From Sphingomonas sp. (lineage in GTDB: Bacteria > Pseudomonadota > Alphaproteobacteria > Sphingomonadales > Sphingomonadaceae), in contig NZ_SSMY01000008.1 in the NCBI RefSeq assembly GCF_004799495.1, positions 124,001 to 188,000 on the forward strand: a DNA stretch of 64,000 nucleotides, given 5' to 3'. The position numbers and the translations under genes were made by a program. This document shows, in pieces, positions 55,351 through 63,911 of this stretch. The number at the start of each line of letters is the position of its first letter. Position 1 is the stretch's first letter. The notes below the pieces were generated by a model. It was not told where the DNA came from. It made no database searches and saw only the letters and a list, made by a program, of their open reading frames with translations.

Positions 55351-55381
55351 AAAAAAGCCGCCGGACTCGCGTCCGACGGCT
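55351..55381 (-). terminator. Intrinsic terminator of the Tat hydrolase-like gene
   Basis: On the minus strand AGCCGTCGGAC-GCGA-GTCCGGCGGCT, an 11-position stem with one G-U pair, followed by six T residues (plus 55351-55356). It lies 25 bases after the stop of the gene at 55406. Confidence 0.85.
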
Positions 55382-55405
55382 CCTTCAATCCAATTGGCGC
55401 AAACC

Positions 55406-55852
55406 TTACGCCGCGATCACCTCGACCTTGCCCGTGCCGCGCATGTGCCGGCCGAAGCTCTTCGCCGACCGCTTGATGTCGGCGATGTGCGCGTCGCGCC
55501 CCGCCAGTGCCTTCGCGCCGCGATAGGTTGCCGCCAGATCGGGGACGACCACAAGCTTGCCGGCTTCCGCAAAGCGGCGGGCGCTCGCCAGCGCGGCGGC
55601 ATCGAGCCCGCCTGCCCCATGGAGCAGGACCACCGTATCGACCGGCTGGGTGCCGCGCGGCGCGACCATATAGCCGTCGACCATACGATCGCCGTGGAAC
55701 ACGTATTTGCCGCGGAACACGCGCAGGTCGCCCGTGCCGCCCATCGCGCGCGCCACGCCGGGCAGCGCGACGGTCGCCGCAGTGGCCGCCGCCATCCCGC
55801 CGATCGCCTTGCGACGGCTGATCGAATTCTTGATAACGACGCTCATCTGCAT
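55406..55852 (-). CDS. Tat-signal protein, short dienelactone-hydrolase-like fragment
   Basis: A 148-residue protein with a twin-arginine signal (SISRRKAIGGMAAATAATVALPG) followed by a domain that resembles the N-terminal half of an alpha/beta hydrolase: VFRGKYVFHGD, VDTVVLLHGAGGLDAAAL and LVVVPDLAATY. The nucleophile, aspartate and histidine that should follow are missing; the protein ends about 100 residues too early. It is either a decayed hydrolase or a non-catalytic periplasmic family. It has its own terminator. It lies between tRNA-Gly and the T4SS operon. Confidence 0.65.
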   Translation of the reverse strand: MQMSVVIKNSISRRKAIGGMAAATAATVALPGVARAMGGTGDLRVFRGKYVFHGDRMVDGYMVAPRGTQPVDTVVLLHGAGGLDAAALASARRFAEAGKLVVVPDLAATYRGAKALAGRDAHIADIKRSAKSFGRHMRGTGKVEVIAA

Positions 55853-55908
55853 CCCCTTTTCGCAGCGCTTCGCAACAGCCTAGTCCGATCGCGATTCGGA
55901 CACAAGAT

Positions 55909-56892
55909 TTACCGCGCGAGCACGATCTCCGCGACGTGGCGCCGTCCGCCAGTGCGCGCGAGCTGAACGAACACGTCGACGGTCGAGCGGACGTAATGAT
56001 GCACGTCGTCGCGCCCCAGCCGTGTTCCGGTCTGAAGCACCAGCAGCGCGATCTGCTCGATCGCGCGCTCGGCGCTGTCGGCATGGACCGTCGTCATCGA
56101 TCCGGGATGGCCGGTGTTGACCGCGCGCAAGAAGGTATAGGCCTCGGGCCCGCGCAACTCGCCGACGATGATCCGGTCGGGACGCATGCGCAAGGACGCG
56201 GCAAGCAGCGAATCGGCGCTGACCTGCGCCTCGCCGAGCGCGCTGCGCGCCGCAAGCAGGCCGACCGCATTGGCGTGGCCTAGGTGAAGCTCGGGCGTGT
56301 CCTCGATCAGGATCAGGCGCTCCTCGGCGGGGATTTCGCGGATCAGCGCGTTGAGGAACGTGGTCTTGCCGGTCGAGGTGCCGCCCGACACCAGGATGTT
56401 TTTGCGCGACCGCACCGCGAGCGCGAGCAACGCCGCGATATCGCCCGCGTCGAGCAGCCGCGCGAGCTCGATATCGGCGGCCGAGCGCTCGCCGACATCG
56501 CCGCGCTTCGTCTCGGCGAATGCGCCGGTCGCGACATAGTCGGCGAGGGTGAGATCGGGCGAAATATGCTTGCGGATCGCCAGCGCGAGCGGGCCGCGCG
56601 TCGCCGGGGGTGCGGCGATCTGGACGCGCGCGCCGTCGGGCAAGGTCGCCGACAGCAACGGATGTTCGCGGCTGATCCCCTGGTGCGACAGCGCCGCGAT
56701 CTGGCGCGCGAGGCGGTCGAGCGTCGCGGGGTCGAGCGCGGGCGCATCATGCCGCTCGGTCGCACCGCCGATCGTCTCGACCCAGATCTCGCCTGGGCGA
56801 TTGACGTAGATGTCGGTGACGTCGTCGCGCGCCAGCACCGCGCCGAGCGGCGCGAGATAGCTTTTGAGATAGACGGGATCGCTCGCGGCTAT
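55909..56892 (-). CDS. virB11: T4SS ATPase VirB11 with probable ATA start
   Basis: Hexameric inner-membrane ATPase powering the type IV secretion system. The domain layout is an N-terminal domain (VTDIYVNRPGEIWVE), Walker A SGGTSTGKTTF near residue 170, the Asp box LILIEDTPELH and Walker B-like DRIIVGELRGPEAY with the His box MTTVHADS. From the GTG at 56838 it would lack the family segment DPVYLKSYLAPL. That segment is in frame upstream and begins right after ATA at 56892, which overlaps the virB10 stop (ATAG) with GGAGG 7 bases upstream. No standard start is in frame there. With ATA it has 327 residues. Confidence 0.85.
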   Translation of the reverse strand: MAASDPVYLKSYLAPLGAVLARDDVTDIYVNRPGEIWVETIGGATERHDAPALDPATLDRLARQIAALSHQGISREHPLLSATLPDGARVQIAAPPATRGPLALAIRKHISPDLTLADYVATGAFAETKRGDVGERSAADIELARLLDAGDIAALLALAVRSRKNILVSGGTSTGKTTFLNALIREIPAEERLILIEDTPELHLGHANAVGLLAARSALGEAQVSADSLLAASLRMRPDRIIVGELRGPEAYTFLRAVNTGHPGSMTTVHADSAERAIEQIALLVLQTGTRLGRDDVHHYVRSTVDVFVQLARTGGRRHVAEIVLAR

Positions 56893-58010
56893 TTCCGTGC
56901 CTCCACGGATGTGAAGTCGAGGTCGCGCGCAACGAACACGCTGATCGACACGCCCTGCTTGACGCGCAAGCTGCGCTGGAACTGCTCGGACCCGGTCAGC
57001 GGCGACGCGCCCGCGACCGCGCTGCCCGGAACGCTCAGGATCGCCACGCTGTTGTTGTTGCCGGCGAGCCCGGTCGCATAGCCGGTGCCGATGCTGAGCG
57101 CGGTCTGCAGGAACGCCGAGGCGAAACGTTCGAGGAAGTGGCTATTCACTTTGCCCTTGATCCCGACGCGGCCGAGCGGGTCGGCGGCGGGCGAGCCGAG
57201 CGCGATGGTGGCGCCGTCGGGCCGGACCAGCCGCTGCCAGATCACCAGCGCGCGGTTCTGTCCGGGCTGGAGGTCGGCCTTATACTCGCCGATCAGCCGG
57301 CTGCCGCGCGGGATCAGTACCTTGCTTCCGTCGAACCCGCGCACGTCGCGCGTCACCAGCGCGCGCGCCGGGCCGGGCCTGGTCGAATCGAGCGCGGTTT
57401 CGAGCACGGCGGGAATCAGCGCGCCTTGCGGTACCGTCGTCGCGCGGTTGCGCAGCACCGACGCGCGGGCGCGCGTTGCCGACAGCGACCCGGCACTACC
57501 ACCGGTGGCTGCGCCCGCACCGGGCGCGGCGGTCGCCGGATTGCCTTCGGCATCGGTCGACACGGTCGCGCCGCCGGCCCCGGTGACTTCCGCTGCGGTG
57601 GTGTCGACGACCAGCATCGGGCCGCTCGCGATGCGCGGCGTCGGAGGGGGCGGGGCGACGACTTGCGGGGGTTGCGGCGGCTGGACGTAGACGATGCGCG
57701 GCGGCGGCGGCGGAGCTGGTGGCGGAGGGGGCGTTACGACCACCGGCGCGGGCTCCGGAGTCGGTTCGGGTGCGGGCGGGATATAGAGCGGCGCGGCGGG
57801 GGCGGGCACGCCGGTGCCGCTGAAGCGCGGGCTGGTCGACGGCGCGGACAGGACGCGGCGGCGCGCATCGAGGATCAGGAACAGCACCAGCCCAAGCGCG
57901 ACGACGCCAGCCACGATCATCCAGTTGGCGATGCCGCTCCGCTGGCGCGCGACGACGGGCCGCGCGCTGTGCTCGATCGGCCCGCGCGGATCTTGTCCCG
58001 CGACCGCCAT
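56889..58010 (-). CDS. virB10: T4SS channel protein VirB10
   Basis: Spans inner and outer membranes in the T4SS core complex. It has 373 residues: a cytoplasmic tail, a transmembrane helix NWMIVAGVVALGLVLFLIL near residues 29-47, a long proline-rich periplasmic stretch, then the TrbI/VirB10 beta-barrel domain (VPQGALIPAVLETALDSTRPG, GFDGSKVLIPRGSRLIGEY, IGTGYATGLAG antenna region). Its ATG overlaps the virB9 stop by one base. The C-terminal coding end carries the ribosome site of virB11. Confidence 0.93.
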   Translation of the reverse strand: MAVAGQDPRGPIEHSARPVVARQRSGIANWMIVAGVVALGLVLFLILDARRRVLSAPSTSPRFSGTGVPAPAAPLYIPPAPEPTPEPAPVVVTPPPPPAPPPPPRIVYVQPPQPPQVVAPPPPTPRIASGPMLVVDTTAAEVTGAGGATVSTDAEGNPATAAPGAGAATGGSAGSLSATRARASVLRNRATTVPQGALIPAVLETALDSTRPGPARALVTRDVRGFDGSKVLIPRGSRLIGEYKADLQPGQNRALVIWQRLVRPDGATIALGSPAADPLGRVGIKGKVNSHFLERFASAFLQTALSIGTGYATGLAGNNNSVAILSVPGSAVAGASPLTGSEQFQRSLRVKQGVSISVFVARDLDFTSVEARK

Positions 58011-58705
58011 CAGTTGCGCACCTGCGGCACGCGCACCGCCACTGCCATTTCCCGGTCGAGGCGGAAGATCAGCTTGTTGGCGATGCTGTCGAGAACGTAG
58101 CGCCCGTCGCGCATCGCGCCGTCGGCGAGCGTTTCCTTGCCGTCGCGCCCGATCTTGAACACCGCGGGCAAGGTCTGGTCGGCGCGCCAGATGATGAACG
58201 TCTTCGACCCATCGTCGGAGATCGCGTCGGGCTGGATCGTCCGCGTGCCGCTCAATTTGTAGCGGCCCGCGCCGACCGCGGGCTGGTCGCTCGCGGTCGC
58301 TTCGGCGGGCGGCGGCGGATAGGTGAACCGCACCGTGAACGCTTGCGCGCCGCCATAGCCCGTCGACAGCTCGAAATTATACGCGCGCGCATCGGTGACG
58401 ACGGTCATGTTGGTTGTGACGCCGCCCTGCGCCGGGCGGATGAACAGCCGGTCGCCGCGCTTGTTGGGGGTGACTTGCCACGCGCCGCTGTCGCCCACCG
58501 CGACGGTTTCGATCCGTTCGTCCGGTGCGAACTCGACCGCGAGCTGATAGCCGGGCGCGACTTGCAGCTGCACGACCTGATCGGCGTCGTACATCACCGT
58601 CTGGATACGCGGGTCGCCGGGGCCGGGGACGGGGCGCACCTGCGCCGCCGCTGGCGCGACCGCCGTCAGCGCGACAAGCGCGGCCAGGAACGAGCCTGGC
58701 TTCAC
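58010..58705 (-). CDS. virB9: T4SS outer-membrane complex protein VirB9
   Basis: Periplasmic/outer-membrane ring component, 231 residues. A signal peptide (KPGSFLAALVALTAVAPAAAQ), an N-terminal domain with DPRIQTVMYDADQVVQLQVAPGY, and the C-terminal CagX/VirB9 barrel (DDGSKTFIIWR, NKLIFRLDREMAVAVRVPQ). The start is GTG in a GTGA overlap with virB8. No virB7 lipoprotein gene, normally its partner, is present between virB8 and virB9. Confidence 0.92.
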   Translation of the reverse strand: MKPGSFLAALVALTAVAPAAAQVRPVPGPGDPRIQTVMYDADQVVQLQVAPGYQLAVEFAPDERIETVAVGDSGAWQVTPNKRGDRLFIRPAQGGVTTNMTVVTDARAYNFELSTGYGGAQAFTVRFTYPPPPAEATASDQPAVGAGRYKLSGTRTIQPDAISDDGSKTFIIWRADQTLPAVFKIGRDGKETLADGAMRDGRYVLDSIANKLIFRLDREMAVAVRVPQVRN

Positions 58706-59496
58706 AACTGGACTTCGGGGGCGACCGGACGCGCGACCGGCGCCGGTTTCACCTTCAATTCGGGCGCGGAGACTTGCGGCTGAATCGCGGGCGTCGTCGC
58801 GACCGGCTCGGGCGGCGTCACGGCTTCCTGGTCGCGGCGATAGCGCGTCACCTGGAAACCGAGCGGGTTGATGAAGCGATCCTCCGCACGCATCGGTGCG
58901 GTGGTGAACTGGTAACGGATCACCGCCACCCACGCCGCGGCGGGCTGCGGCGCGCCGCCGGCGTCGCGGCGGATCGTCTCGAACCGCACCAGCGCGCTGT
59001 TGCCGCCCAGCGACGACACGCTCTTCACGTGCGTTTCGACGATGGTCGAGGCGGGCAAGCGGTTGATCGGGCTCGCCGGGTTGGAGGCGACGACGCTGCC
59101 GACATAGTCCGACCTGGCAGTATCGACCGACCAGGCCTGGACCTTGGCATAGCTCGCCTGCAGCTGTGCGCGATCGTAGCTTTCGCGCGCGATGACGTAC
59201 TGGACCAGGAACGATTGCGTCAGCGCGGTGTCGGGCGCGATCTTCTGCGCGTCGAGGGGCTTGAGCTCCTGGACATAGCCGGTCTGCTTGTCGACGAGCA
59301 GCGTGTACGGGACGACCGTCTTGAGCGGGGCGAGGAAGATCAGCGCCAGCGCCTCGCACAGCGCCACCACCAGCGCAACCGTGGCGACGATCCACGCGAG
59401 CCGGCGCGACGCGCGCAAGGCGTCCTCGCGGTCCTCCGCCCAGCTGCCCGCCTCGCGATAATAAGCGTCGAGCGATTCGCGCGCGGCCTGTTTCAT
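58702..59496 (-). CDS. virB8: T4SS inner-membrane protein VirB8
   Basis: Bitopic assembly factor of 264 residues. The cytoplasmic N-terminus (SLDAYYREAGSWAEDRE), a transmembrane helix around residues 33-55, and the periplasmic VirB8 domain (VVPYTLLVDKQTGYVQ, SFLVQYVIARESYDRA, AVIRYQF, FINPLGFQVTRYRRDQE) are all visible. A proline-rich extension of about 35 residues follows the domain and is longer than usual. The ATG overlaps the virB6 stop by four bases. Confidence 0.93.
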   Translation of the reverse strand: MKQAARESLDAYYREAGSWAEDREDALRASRRLAWIVATVALVVALCEALALIFLAPLKTVVPYTLLVDKQTGYVQELKPLDAQKIAPDTALTQSFLVQYVIARESYDRAQLQASYAKVQAWSVDTARSDYVGSVVASNPASPINRLPASTIVETHVKSVSSLGGNSALVRFETIRRDAGGAPQPAAAWVAVIRYQFTTAPMRAEDRFINPLGFQVTRYRRDQEAVTPPEPVATTPAIQPQVSAPELKVKPAPVARPVAPEVQL

Positions 59497-60764
59497 CGAT
59501 TGCTGTCCCGCCGTGATGCGCCGGCCGACACGCGCCCGCGCGTCCGCCGCCTGAAACTCTGGCCGAGCGGCACCGCGCCCGCAACCGCTACGTCGTTCGA
59601 CGCGGTGGGCGTGATGCCGGGCCGGCCGCCGAACGATGCCGCCACCGGCTGCGCCGCGAGCGATTCGCGCCGCTGCGTCGCCGATACCGCATCGGCGATC
59701 ACCAGCGCGCGGCCGCGTTCGTCCTGCGGCGCGGCCTGGCCGGCGCGCTGGACATCGCGCAGCGTCACGCTGCCGGCAATGCCTGCGGCGACTCGGTCGC
59801 GCAGCACGCGCCAAGCAGGCGGCAGGCGGAAGCCCGCGGCGACCTTGCCGACCGCGACCAGCACGGCGATCAGCGTCACCGCGAAGACCAAGGTCAGCAC
59901 CAGCAATTCGACCGGCACCGACGGCGTCGCGATATTCTGGTGCCGCAGATCGAGCACCGCCGCGAGCCACGGTTCGAGCAGCGCCAGTTCGACGCCGAGC
60001 ACGATCGCGGTGGCGAGCGCGCCGAGCGCCGCGCCGGTCAACCCGCGCACCCAGCCCTCGAACAATCCGCGCGTTCCGTCGAACAGCAGGAAGATAACGA
60101 ACAGCGGCCCGAGCGCGAGGAGCAGCCCCGCGACCAGCCGCACGCTCGCGAAGCTCGCGATCGCGCCCGACAGGAACAGGGCGCGCGCGCTTCCCAACAG
60201 CGAGAAATCGCGCTGCGGGTCCCACCGCGCCCGATTGCCGAGATCCTGCACGCGGCGCAGCTCCGCCGCCTGTTGCGCGGGCGTCAAATTGGCGGTCGGT
60301 CCGACCGCGACATTGGCGTTCAGCGGACGTCCGGTGCCGACCACGTTCAATTCGGCGAGCTGGTAATCGACCAGCTGCAACCGCGCGACGAGCCCGCCCG
60401 GCGCGCCGGGCAAGCCCGCCGGTGACCCGATGTTGCTCGCCACTTCGGCGGGCGCACGCAGCGTGATGTCATAGGCAAGCGTGCGGAACGCGGGCCAGCT
60501 CGTCGCGAGCGCGAGCACTACGCCGACCTTGATCGCCGCGACCACCCCGTCGCGTACCGACGGCGTCTCGCCGAGCAGCAGGCGGTAGCCGATCAGCGCG
60601 ATGAACAGCGTCAGCGCCCCGGTCAGCAGCAGCGCCGCCGGGCCGCCGGGGTTGGCCAGTGCCTGATACCCGCCCGCGCCCAAATTCTGCGCCTGGCAAT
60701 CGAGGTGCGCGAGCACGCTCGAGAGGAATGAATCGTCCGAAATCGCGGGGCAGGCCACCTGCAT
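59493..60764 (-). CDS. virB6: T4SS inner-membrane protein VirB6
   Basis: Polytopic inner-membrane channel component of 423 residues with about six hydrophobic segments (AALLLTGALTLFIALIGYRLLLG, VRLVAGLLLALGPLFVIFLLFDGTRGLFEGWVRG, ELLVLTLVFAVTLIAVLVAV). The GPLFVIFLLFDGTRGLFEGW stretch is the TrbL/VirB6 signature. The C-terminal tail of about 100 residues is hydrophilic and arginine-rich. The ATG overlaps the virB4 stop by one base, leaving no room for virB5. Confidence 0.9.
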   Translation of the reverse strand: MQVACPAISDDSFLSSVLAHLDCQAQNLGAGGYQALANPGGPAALLLTGALTLFIALIGYRLLLGETPSVRDGVVAAIKVGVVLALATSWPAFRTLAYDITLRAPAEVASNIGSPAGLPGAPGGLVARLQLVDYQLAELNVVGTGRPLNANVAVGPTANLTPAQQAAELRRVQDLGNRARWDPQRDFSLLGSARALFLSGAIASFASVRLVAGLLLALGPLFVIFLLFDGTRGLFEGWVRGLTGAALGALATAIVLGVELALLEPWLAAVLDLRHQNIATPSVPVELLVLTLVFAVTLIAVLVAVGKVAAGFRLPPAWRVLRDRVAAGIAGSVTLRDVQRAGQAAPQDERGRALVIADAVSATQRRESLAAQPVAASFGGRPGITPTASNDVAVAGAVPLGQSFRRRTRGRVSAGASRRDSNR

Positions 60765-63136
60765 CAGGCACGCTCCAGCAGGCGCGGGATCCAGTCGGCG
60801 GGGTCGTCGCCGCCTTCCGCCCGGATTTCGTCGAGCAACCGCACGGTGCGCTCGCGCCCCGACAGGATCGTCAGCATGTCGCGCTCGCCGGTCAGGTTGA
60901 GCCGCACCACGACGCTTTCGTTGCCGTGCTTGATCAGGAAGCAATGCGCGTCGTCGGGGAGCGTGCGGACGATCTCATATTCGTGCGGGGTCAGCCCGAA
61001 CCCGTCAACATAATCGACCGCGCGCGCCTTCGGGTTGGTCATGAAGATTTGCGTCGCGGCCTGTTCGATGATCGCGCTGGCGATCTTCGATTCGAGCGCG
61101 TCCTGCGCCGACTGCGTGGCGAAGCCGACGATACCGTTCCTTTTGCGGATCGTCTTTTCCCAGTCCTTGATGCGGCGGACGAACACTTCGTCGTCGAGCG
61201 CTTTCCACCCCTCGTCGACGACGATGATCGCCGCCGACCCGTCGAGCCGTTCCTCGACGCGGTGGAACAGGTACATCATCGCCGGCGTGCGCACCGCGGG
61301 ATCATCGAGGATCTGCGTCATGTCGAACCCGACCGCGTCGGCGGTGAGGTCGGTCAGGTCGCGCTCATTGTCGAACAGCCACGCGCGCTCGCCATCCCCC
61401 CACCACGGGCGCAGCCGCGAATAAAGGTCGGCCGCCGTCGGCCGCGACCCGCCGCGGAACAGTTCGGCGAGGTGGCGCAGCCGGCGATGCTCGGGCGGCT
61501 GGTCGAAATTGGCGTCGATCGCATCCTTGATCTTCGCCGCCTCGTCGATGTCGGCGCCGCCCGCGAGCTGCGCGACCCAGTCGATCAGGAACTGACGGTT
61601 GGCGGGATTATCCTCGAGCTGGAGCGGGTTGAGCCCCGCCGCGGTGTCGGGACGCAGCACGTCGTACCGCCCGCCGATCGCACGGATGAACAGCTCGGCG
61701 CCGCGATCCTTGTCGAAGAAGATGATCCGCGGGTGGAACTTGCGCGCCTGCGCGAGCAGGAAGTTGAGCACCACCGTCTTGCCCGATCCCGACGGGCCGA
61801 TGACGGTGAAATTGCCCAGGTCGCCCTGGTGGAAGTTGAAATAATACGGGCCGGCGGCGGTGGTTTCGAGGAGACTCACCGCCTGGCCCCAATGGTTCGC
61901 CTCGGGCTTGCCGAGCGCGAAATTGTGGCTGCTGGCGAACCCCGCGAAATTGCCGGTCGAGATCAGCCCGCGCCGCGCGATATATTTGAAGTTGCCGGGG
62001 AACTGCGCCCAGAACGCCGGTTCGAGCGCGATATCCTCACGCACCGCGATGATCCCGAGGTCGGCGAGCGTCGCCTGCACCTCGGCCACCCCGGCATCGA
62101 CCTCGGCCAGCGTATCGGCGTGGACCGCGACCGTCATGTGGTGCTCGCCGAATCCGGCGCGGCCGGCGGCTACCTCGTCCTTGGCGCTCGACAATTCGCC
62201 GCGCAGCGACACGGCCTCGTCCTCGGCGGAGCGCATGCGGCGCAGCGCCAGGTTCATCTTGCCGAGCGCGGCCTGGCGATCGACGAAGCCGAAGCTTTGC
62301 GACACGGTCAGCTCGAACGGCAGGCGGAGCAGCTCGTCGAGCATCCCCGGCGCGGTCTGCGCGGGGTAATCCTTGATCGACACCATCCCGACGAAGCTGC
62401 GCGCGGTATGGCCGGCGACGCCTAGTTCGACCGTCTCCTCGCCGAAGCTGACGCGGCGGTATGGCAGATAGGCGCCGGCATCCTGCATCGGCATCAGCAC
62501 CGGGCGCATCTCGGCGTTATAGAGCGCGGAGAGGAATTCGAGCGGTTCGGAGCACACGCCCGCCTTGGTTTCGTACACGCCGAGCAGCCGCGGCGCGTAG
62601 CTGCCGAGCTGCGCGATCACCGCGTCGCGCGCGGTATCGAGCTGGTGGATATCGTGCGCGACCTGCACGTCGCGATCCTCGCCCGCGCTCCCGAACCAGC
62701 CGCGCACGCGGTCGGCGATCCCGACGCGCCCCTGCATCGGGCGGCGCACCAATGTCAGGAAGATGTCGTTGACGTAGAGCTTGCGCGCCGACAGCCGCGC
62801 GCGCCACGCCGCGTCGAGCTTGGTCGAGAAATCATCGGGAAACTTGTCCGCCAGCTCGACATCGGCCTCGCGCCGGATGACGTGGTGATAGACCGCGAAG
62901 CGCGACGATCCGATCGCCTGGAGCATCGCGTCGCGCAGCGTTTTTCGATAATTGATCTCGTCGGTGTCGGCGGTCTCGAACAGCAGACCGCGCAGCTGGA
63001 TCACCTGCATCAGCAAGCCGTCGCGCGTCTCGACGGTGTGGTCGTCGACGTGCCGGGCGTACGGGAGGTGGAATCCCGCCGCTTTCTCACGCTCGACCGC
63101 GCGCTTGTCCTCGGTCAGGGGCGGTAGGAGTTGCAT
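60764..63136 (-). CDS. virB4: T4SS ATPase VirB4
   Basis: Largest T4SS energiser, 790 residues, peripheral at the inner membrane. The N-terminal CagE/TrbE/VirB4 domain (GLLMQVIQLRGLLFETAD) precedes the ATPase: Walker A IGPSGSGKTVVLNFL near residue 445, a FFDKDRGAELF strand, Walker B AAIIVVDEGWKALD near residue 637, and Q-motif FATQSAQDALESKIA. I start at MQLLPPLTEDKRA. It overlaps virB3 by 22 bases. Confidence 0.95.
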   Translation of the reverse strand: MQLLPPLTEDKRAVEREKAAGFHLPYARHVDDHTVETRDGLLMQVIQLRGLLFETADTDEINYRKTLRDAMLQAIGSSRFAVYHHVIRREADVELADKFPDDFSTKLDAAWRARLSARKLYVNDIFLTLVRRPMQGRVGIADRVRGWFGSAGEDRDVQVAHDIHQLDTARDAVIAQLGSYAPRLLGVYETKAGVCSEPLEFLSALYNAEMRPVLMPMQDAGAYLPYRRVSFGEETVELGVAGHTARSFVGMVSIKDYPAQTAPGMLDELLRLPFELTVSQSFGFVDRQAALGKMNLALRRMRSAEDEAVSLRGELSSAKDEVAAGRAGFGEHHMTVAVHADTLAEVDAGVAEVQATLADLGIIAVREDIALEPAFWAQFPGNFKYIARRGLISTGNFAGFASSHNFALGKPEANHWGQAVSLLETTAAGPYYFNFHQGDLGNFTVIGPSGSGKTVVLNFLLAQARKFHPRIIFFDKDRGAELFIRAIGGRYDVLRPDTAAGLNPLQLEDNPANRQFLIDWVAQLAGGADIDEAAKIKDAIDANFDQPPEHRRLRHLAELFRGGSRPTAADLYSRLRPWWGDGERAWLFDNERDLTDLTADAVGFDMTQILDDPAVRTPAMMYLFHRVEERLDGSAAIIVVDEGWKALDDEVFVRRIKDWEKTIRKRNGIVGFATQSAQDALESKIASAIIEQAATQIFMTNPKARAVDYVDGFGLTPHEYEIVRTLPDDAHCFLIKHGNESVVVRLNLTGERDMLTILSGRERTVRLLDEIRAEGGDDPADWIPRLLERA

Positions 63137-63402
63137 CGCCAGACGCGATAGTTGCGCACGCGCGGGCAGCGGCTGGCGCGAGTCAGCCACAGGTCGAAGA
63201 AGCGCGGCTCGCGCACGCACAGCACCATGCCGATCAGATGGACGACCACCGCCACCGCCAGCACCCAGATCGAATGGAAGACCAGGAACAGCTCGGTCGC
63301 GATCACGCCGTTGACGACGAAATAGCTGTAGGTGACGCCCGCGAACATCTGCGGCCGCGTCAACGCGACGAACAAAGGATCGCGGTCTACGCCACCCGCC
63401 AC
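63115..63402 (-). CDS. virB3: T4SS protein VirB3
   Basis: Small inner-membrane protein of 95 residues with two hydrophobic segments (FVVNGVIATELFLVF, VLAVAVVVHLIGMVLCV) and the family start DPLFVALTRPQMFAGV. It cooperates with VirB4 in pilus biogenesis. The start is GTG at 63402, three bases after the virB2 stop. Its 3' end overlaps virB4. Confidence 0.9.
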   Translation of the reverse strand: MAGGVDRDPLFVALTRPQMFAGVTYSYFVVNGVIATELFLVFHSIWVLAVAVVVHLIGMVLCVREPRFFDLWLTRASRCPRVRNYRVWRCNSYRP

Positions 63403-63405
63403 GGC

Positions 63406-63786
63406 TTAGTTGCCGAGGCCGGCGGTGGACTGGATGCCCGCGACGATGCTGGCGGCGCCGAACAGGATGAAGCAGCCGATAATGACGGTCGCGCCGTAGC
63501 GCCAGTTGATTCGGCCGGTGAGCATCAGGAACCCGACCGAGGCGACCGCGATCACCGCGACGACGGTGGCGACCGTGCCGAGCAGCGTGCCCTGCAGCCA
63601 GCGCACCGCCGACACGAGCACGCCCGACCCGGCGGGATCGCTCAGCGTATCCTGCGCGTGCGCGACACTCGCCTGGAACATGGTCACGATGGCGGCGATC
63701 AGCGCCGGGCCCTTGGACTTGATGAAACGCAACGCTCTAACCCCGCCTAACCTGTCGATCGGGAGCGGTTCGCGGAAATCGCGCAT
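63406..63786 (-). CDS. virB2: T4SS major pilin VirB2 (TrbC family)
   Basis: Pilin precursor of 126 residues. An N-terminal leader with basic residues, a hydrophobic cleavage region (GPALIAAIVTMFQASVAHAQ), then the mature pilin with two hydrophobic helices (LGTVATVVAVIAVASVGFLML and YGATVIIGCFILFGAASIVAG). The charged loop TGRINWRY between them is the TrbC/VirB2 signature. I use the ATG at 63786; an upstream in-frame start at 63807 is possible. It is the first gene of the secretion operon. Confidence 0.9.
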   Translation of the reverse strand: MRDFREPLPIDRLGGVRALRFIKSKGPALIAAIVTMFQASVAHAQDTLSDPAGSGVLVSAVRWLQGTLLGTVATVVAVIAVASVGFLMLTGRINWRYGATVIIGCFILFGAASIVAGIQSTAGLGN

Positions 63787-63878
63787 TGCGGTATCCGGCG
63801 CCCCCAACGCCCGAGTCGCCGGTGTGCACTAGGGCGGGCGGGGTTTCAAGCAGAGTCGGGCGCGGCCAATCTCGCGAT

Positions 63879-63892
63879 GAAACGCGTGTTTC
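63879..63892. promoter_or_regulatory. Inverted repeat between virB2 and KTSC genes
   Basis: GAAAC-GCGT-GTTTC lies in the 125-base divergent gap (63787-63911) that must carry the promoters of both the secretion operon and the KTSC gene. It is a possible operator. No convincing -35/-10 pair was seen. Confidence 0.3.
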
Positions 63893-63911
63893 GCCCGCGC
63901 GTTGCCCGTCC

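Noticed and set aside
55909..56838. virB11 starting at GTG 56838 as a truncated gene
   Set aside because: It would drop a conserved N-terminal segment and has no ribosome site; the upstream ATA with GGAGG explains the gene better.
60659..62425. Long plus-strand open frame (588 codons) opposite virB4, and similar ones opposite virB8/B9, topA and the S9 peptidase
   Set aside because: They are antisense shadows caused by GC-rich codon usage: Arg/Asp/Val-rich translations, no family motifs and full overlap with clearly conserved genes.
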